Source of the DNA: JAHEEL01 sp963700375
GTDB taxonomy: Bacteria; Actinomycetota; Acidimicrobiia; Spongiisociales; UBA5794
Direction of reading: 5' to 3'
NCBI GenBank assembly: GCA_963700375.1
Contig: CAVOXF010000006.1
Coordinates: 682,001-746,000, forward strand
DNA: 64,000 nucleotides
Positions 61,347 to 64,000 of the stretch are shown piece by piece. The notes below the pieces were generated by a model, which was given only the letters and a program-made list of their open reading frames with translations, had not been told where the DNA came from and made no database searches. The translations under genes were made by a program, and so were the position numbers. Numbering within the stretch: position 1 is the first letter of the stretch; every line of letters starts with the position of its first letter.

Positions 61347-62825
61347 TCAGGCCCGCCGTGTCTCGGACAGCACTGTTCCGTCCGGTGCGCGTACCCGAAC
61401 GATCATCGACATCTGACCGGGCAGGCTGTGGGTTGCGCACGCGAAGCACGGGTCATAGGCCCGGAAGGCCATCTCGATCTTGTTGAGGACCCCCTCGGTC
61501 ACGTCCGTTCCGGCGGTGATGAGTCCCTGGGCGGCCTTCTTGATCGACATGCAGATCGGAGCGTGATTGTTGGTGGTCCCAACGACGAGATTGACCTTCT
61601 CGAGGATGCCCCGCTCGTCGGTGGCGTAGTGGTGCGTGAGCGTGCCCCGTGGCGCCTCGAGGGATCCGATGCCCTCGGTCGGTATCTCGGTCGGGATCGT
61701 CCGGATCTCCGGGCTCAGGATCTCATCGTCGCGTGCAAGCTCCATCGTGCGCTCGGCAGCGTGAACAACCTCGACGACGCGTGCCCAGTGCGTGGCAAGG
61801 GTCTGATGAACCGGTATGGATCCGCTGCTGTCGCCCGTGAGCGTCTGGAAATACCGTTCGTATTCGGCCTGCGCAAGTGGAGTCGCCATGCCGTCCGCCA
61901 CGTTCAATCGCGACAGCGGACTCGCCCGGTAGATCCCGCTGTCGGGACCGTCCTCGAATCCGTGCCAGCCCTTCGCCTTCAAGTAGGGAAACTTGAGATA
62001 GCTCCAGGGTTCGACGTGCTCGGCAATGTGCTCGAGGTAGTCCCTCGGGTGGTACTTGACCACCTCGGCGCCGTCGGGATCAACGACTCGGATCATTCCG
62101 TCGTAGATGTTTGGGTGGTTGTTCTCGTCGACGGTGCCCATGGAGTGGAACCGGCTGGTGTATGTGTCCGAGAGGATGAGGTCGAGATACTCGGGGTTGG
62201 CGAGGACCACGTCGTCGAGAATGGTCAGGGTGAACTTCGCGGCCTCCAGTAGCCGCTCGGCCCGATCGATGATCTCATCCCGCTCCTCCTCGGTGACGCC
62301 CTTGGTCACTCCCCCGGGAATCGACGTCACCATGTGGATGGTCTTGCCGCCGAGGATCTTCACGATGTCGTGGGCTGCCGCCCGAGCCTCGATCACCACC
62401 TTGCCGGTGTCGATGCCGAGCTTGTGGATCATGCCGAGGATGTTGCGTTGCGCCGGTGGGGACTCCGGGCCCATGACGAAGTCGGGCCCGCCCAGGATGA
62501 AGAAGTGGGTCATGTGGTCCCCGGTGAAGAAGGCTGAATACAGCAACTCACGGAGCTTTCGTGCTGCCGGGGGAATCTCCACGTGGAAGGTGTCGTCACA
62601 GGCCTTGGCCGCGGCCAGGTGATGCGCCTCACTGCAGACGCCGCAGATCCGCGACGTGATACGCGGCATCTCTTCCACCGGACGTCCAACGCAGAATGCC
62701 TCGAATCCGCGAAGCTCGGGAACGATGAAGTAGCAATCTGCGACCTCGCCGTCATCGTCCACGAAGATGTCGATCTTGCCGTGACCCTCGAGTCGCGTGA
62801 TCGGGTCGATCAGGATTTCCTTCAT
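61347..62825 (-). CDS. mvhA: [NiFe] hydrogenase large subunit, MvhA-like (group 3c type)
   Basis: 492 residues with all four nickel-binding Cys: RICGVCSEAHH (C61, C64) and DPCFACATH (C460, C463). After His466 there is a 26-residue tail (SLPGQMSMIVRVR...), the piece a maturation endopeptidase removes once Ni is inserted. DPITRLEGHGKI, LLYSAFFTGDHMTHFFILGGPDF and SRFHSMGTVDE resemble F420-non-reducing hydrogenase MvhA. The cluster order delta, small, large subunit (mvhD-G-A) supports group 3c. Its ATG overlaps the small-subunit stop (ATGA). Confidence 0.93.
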   Translation of the reverse strand: MKEILIDPITRLEGHGKIDIFVDDDGEVADCYFIVPELRGFEAFCVGRPVEEMPRITSRICGVCSEAHHLAAAKACDDTFHVEIPPAARKLRELLYSAFFTGDHMTHFFILGGPDFVMGPESPPAQRNILGMIHKLGIDTGKVVIEARAAAHDIVKILGGKTIHMVTSIPGGVTKGVTEEERDEIIDRAERLLEAAKFTLTILDDVVLANPEYLDLILSDTYTSRFHSMGTVDENNHPNIYDGMIRVVDPDGAEVVKYHPRDYLEHIAEHVEPWSYLKFPYLKAKGWHGFEDGPDSGIYRASPLSRLNVADGMATPLAQAEYERYFQTLTGDSSGSIPVHQTLATHWARVVEVVHAAERTMELARDDEILSPEIRTIPTEIPTEGIGSLEAPRGTLTHHYATDERGILEKVNLVVGTTNNHAPICMSIKKAAQGLITAGTDVTEGVLNKIEMAFRAYDPCFACATHSLPGQMSMIVRVRAPDGTVLSETRRA

Positions 62826-63880
62826 CGTTCGACCTCCGCGAGTTCGGGTTCCCCGGCCACATCTTCGACGGTGACTCTGCCCAGCGTCGCATGGGCCATC
62901 GAGAACCGGTAGAACGTTCCGACCGGATCGACGACTCCGTCGAGGATGCGGTCGATCTCCTCGGGATCCTGTGAATCGATGACCGAAGCGAGGGCGGCGA
63001 TCATCTTGGTTCCCTGGTCCTTCGAGTTAGGCGGCGCGCCGTAGCACCCGCGGCACGGCACACCGACCGAGATGCACAGACCCCCGCAGCCGCTGCGCGT
63101 TGCAGGCCCCATGCAGAGGATTCCCTGATCGAGCAGGCACCGTCCGGGCTCAGGGATGATCTCGTGAAGCCGCACAAACCCGCTGATCTTCTTCTCCTCT
63201 CGCACGAGCGGGCATTCGTCACAGCACGTCCGATCCCCAGCGCCCAGGACGGTGCCCTTTGGCGGGAGGGGTTTGTCGTTCTGGAGGATGTCAATCACCG
63301 TCTCGAGGACTGCCCAGATCTGATGCGCCTGAGGCGGACAACCGGGCACGAAATAGTCGACGTCGACGACCTGGTCGAGCGCCCGCACGGTGTCCCAGAA
63401 CTCCGGCAGCTCCAGCACACCGAATGGCGTGTCGGTGCGTTCTTGAGGGCGGACATCCTCCGGATTGTCGGTCGAGGGCGAATCGCGGTAGACCCAGTCC
63501 ATCGTTGCGCTGCGAGTGGTGGTGTTGGAGAGCGCGGGAATACAACCCTCACACGCGCAAGAACCAAATGCGACGAGGATCTTCGCCTTGCGCCGCAGCA
63601 GCTCCGCCATGTAGGCGTTGTCCGAGTTGCGGACCGCACCGTTGAACAAGCACAGGTCGATCTCGCCGTCGGCCATCGACTCGACGTCCTTGACCTTGAA
63701 GTCCATCGCCACGGGCCAGAACACGATGTCGAACGCTGCGTCCACATCGAGGATCTTCTCCTTGATGTCGAGGACCGCGATCTCACAGCCCCCGCACGAC
63801 GATGCCCAGTAGAGGGCGAGTTTCGGTTTGGAGACGGTCTGAGAAGCGCCGTCGATGTCGGCTTCGATGTCGATGCTCAT
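62822..63880 (-). CDS. mvhG: [NiFe] hydrogenase small subunit, MvhG-like
   Basis: 352 residues: the flavodoxin-like small subunit start (LALYWASSCGGCEIAVL; C29/C32 proximal cluster), LVAFGSCACEGCIPALSN, YFVPGCPPQAHQIW, then two [4Fe-4S]-type Cys groups: TCCDECPLVREEKKISG, GRCLLDQGILCMGPATRSGCGGLC, and GVPCRGCYGAPPNS. This matches MvhG and similar group 3 subunits. No twin-arginine signal, so it is cytoplasmic. ATG 63880 overlaps the delta subunit stop. Confidence 0.93.
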   Translation of the reverse strand: MSIDIEADIDGASQTVSKPKLALYWASSCGGCEIAVLDIKEKILDVDAAFDIVFWPVAMDFKVKDVESMADGEIDLCLFNGAVRNSDNAYMAELLRRKAKILVAFGSCACEGCIPALSNTTTRSATMDWVYRDSPSTDNPEDVRPQERTDTPFGVLELPEFWDTVRALDQVVDVDYFVPGCPPQAHQIWAVLETVIDILQNDKPLPPKGTVLGAGDRTCCDECPLVREEKKISGFVRLHEIIPEPGRCLLDQGILCMGPATRSGCGGLCISVGVPCRGCYGAPPNSKDQGTKMIAALASVIDSQDPEEIDRILDGVVDPVGTFYRFSMAHATLGRVTVEDVAGEPELAEVER

Positions 63881-64000
63881 GTCTTCAACCTCAGCGGTCC
63901 GAGACTCCTCATTTCGCGGGCCATGTCGTTGGCGGTCTCCGCCCACTGGTCGCCCTCACTGGCGGAGACCCACACCAGCCGCAGCCGCTCGGGGTCGATC
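63877..64000 (-). CDS. mvhD: Hydrogenase iron-sulfur/delta subunit (MvhD/FlpD-like), C-terminal part
   Basis: Partial, 40 codons: IDPERLRLVWVSASEGDQWAETANDMAREMRSLGPLRLKT. 'ERLRLVWVSASEG-x-x-(F/W)-AE-x-x-N-x-(F/M)-x-x-x-(I/M)-R-x-LGP' is the C-terminal part of MvhD/FlpD, the [2Fe-2S] subunit that links the hydrogenase to heterodisulfide reductase HdrA. It ends with TGA overlapping the next ATG. The rest, and probably Hdr-like genes, lie outside the window. Confidence 0.82.
   Translation of the reverse strand, partial: IDPERLRLVWVSASEGDQWAETANDMAREMRSLGPLRLKT

Overview
The window looks like a chromosomal segment of a high-GC actinobacterium, most likely from the Acidimicrobiia or a neighbouring deep lineage. 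This is inferred from several things. There is a deazaflavin (F420)-dependent nitroreductase-type protein, and a large ATPase-LuxR (LAL) regulator. A secreted protein carries the S-layer-like repeat with CNPP and DRxCP signatures common in Acidimicrobiia. Surface proteins use Thr-rich TTTTVP linkers, there is a septum-formation family protein, and many genes have a -10 box exactly six bases before the start codon, which suggests leaderless transcripts. I saw no rRNA, tRNA or CRISPR array.

Layout. 1-10 kb: end of an MgtC-type protein, an ABC ATPase, a septum-formation protein (frameshifted), a nitroreductase, a broken aldo/keto reductase, a cytoplasmic molybdopterin oxidoreductase of the BisC/TorA class and a Bcr/CflA-type exporter. 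10-19 kb: a conserved 50-residue CCGN-x-GEPGC protein, Lon protease, a PabB-PabC fusion for folate synthesis, an F420-type protein, an OsmC thiol peroxidase, MetF-type reductase and small VOC and SRPBCC proteins. 19-27 kb: a trimethylamine/dimethylamine dehydrogenase-like flavoprotein, an ASCH protein, a uridine-phosphorylase-like enzyme, a beta-helix/S-layer-like secreted protein, a VanW protein and a DinB protein. 27-38 kb: a TetR-USP operon with a visible operator, an ATP-dependent DNA ligase facing a LigD-type polymerase (a split NHEJ-like pair), two MFS transporters, a LiaF-like protein, a USP-CBS fusion with a near-ideal leaderless promoter, and the LAL regulator. 39-50 kb: an FMO-like flavoprotein, a double-ferredoxin Fe-S protein, an M28 peptidase, a DUF2652 protein, a SulP transporter and a complete IS481-family insertion. 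50-61 kb: small secreted and lipoproteins, a dead alcohol dehydrogenase, a seven-haem surface cytochrome built of repeated domains, and a MacB/Lol-like ABC exporter. 61-64 kb: an overlapping operon for a [NiFe] hydrogenase of the Mvh (group 3c-like) kind, running off the window edge.

Functional themes are redox and electron transfer (seven-haem cytochrome, Mvh-like hydrogenase, BisC-type Mo enzyme, TMADH-like flavoprotein, polyferredoxin, F420 protein) and the cell envelope (VanW, LiaF-like, septum formation, S-layer-like, ABC exporter). The most unusual items are the beads-on-a-string cytochrome with an exact 243-base internal duplication, the Mvh-type hydrogenase in what looks like an actinobacterium, and the uniform TANNNT-N6-start promoters.

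Several otherwise intact genes are interrupted by single-base insertions or deletions (septum formation, small secreted protein, beta-helix protein, winged-helix regulator, aldo/keto reductase). Assembly or sequencing indels may explain many of them. The short-chain dehydrogenase and alcohol dehydrogenase fragments look like real remnants.
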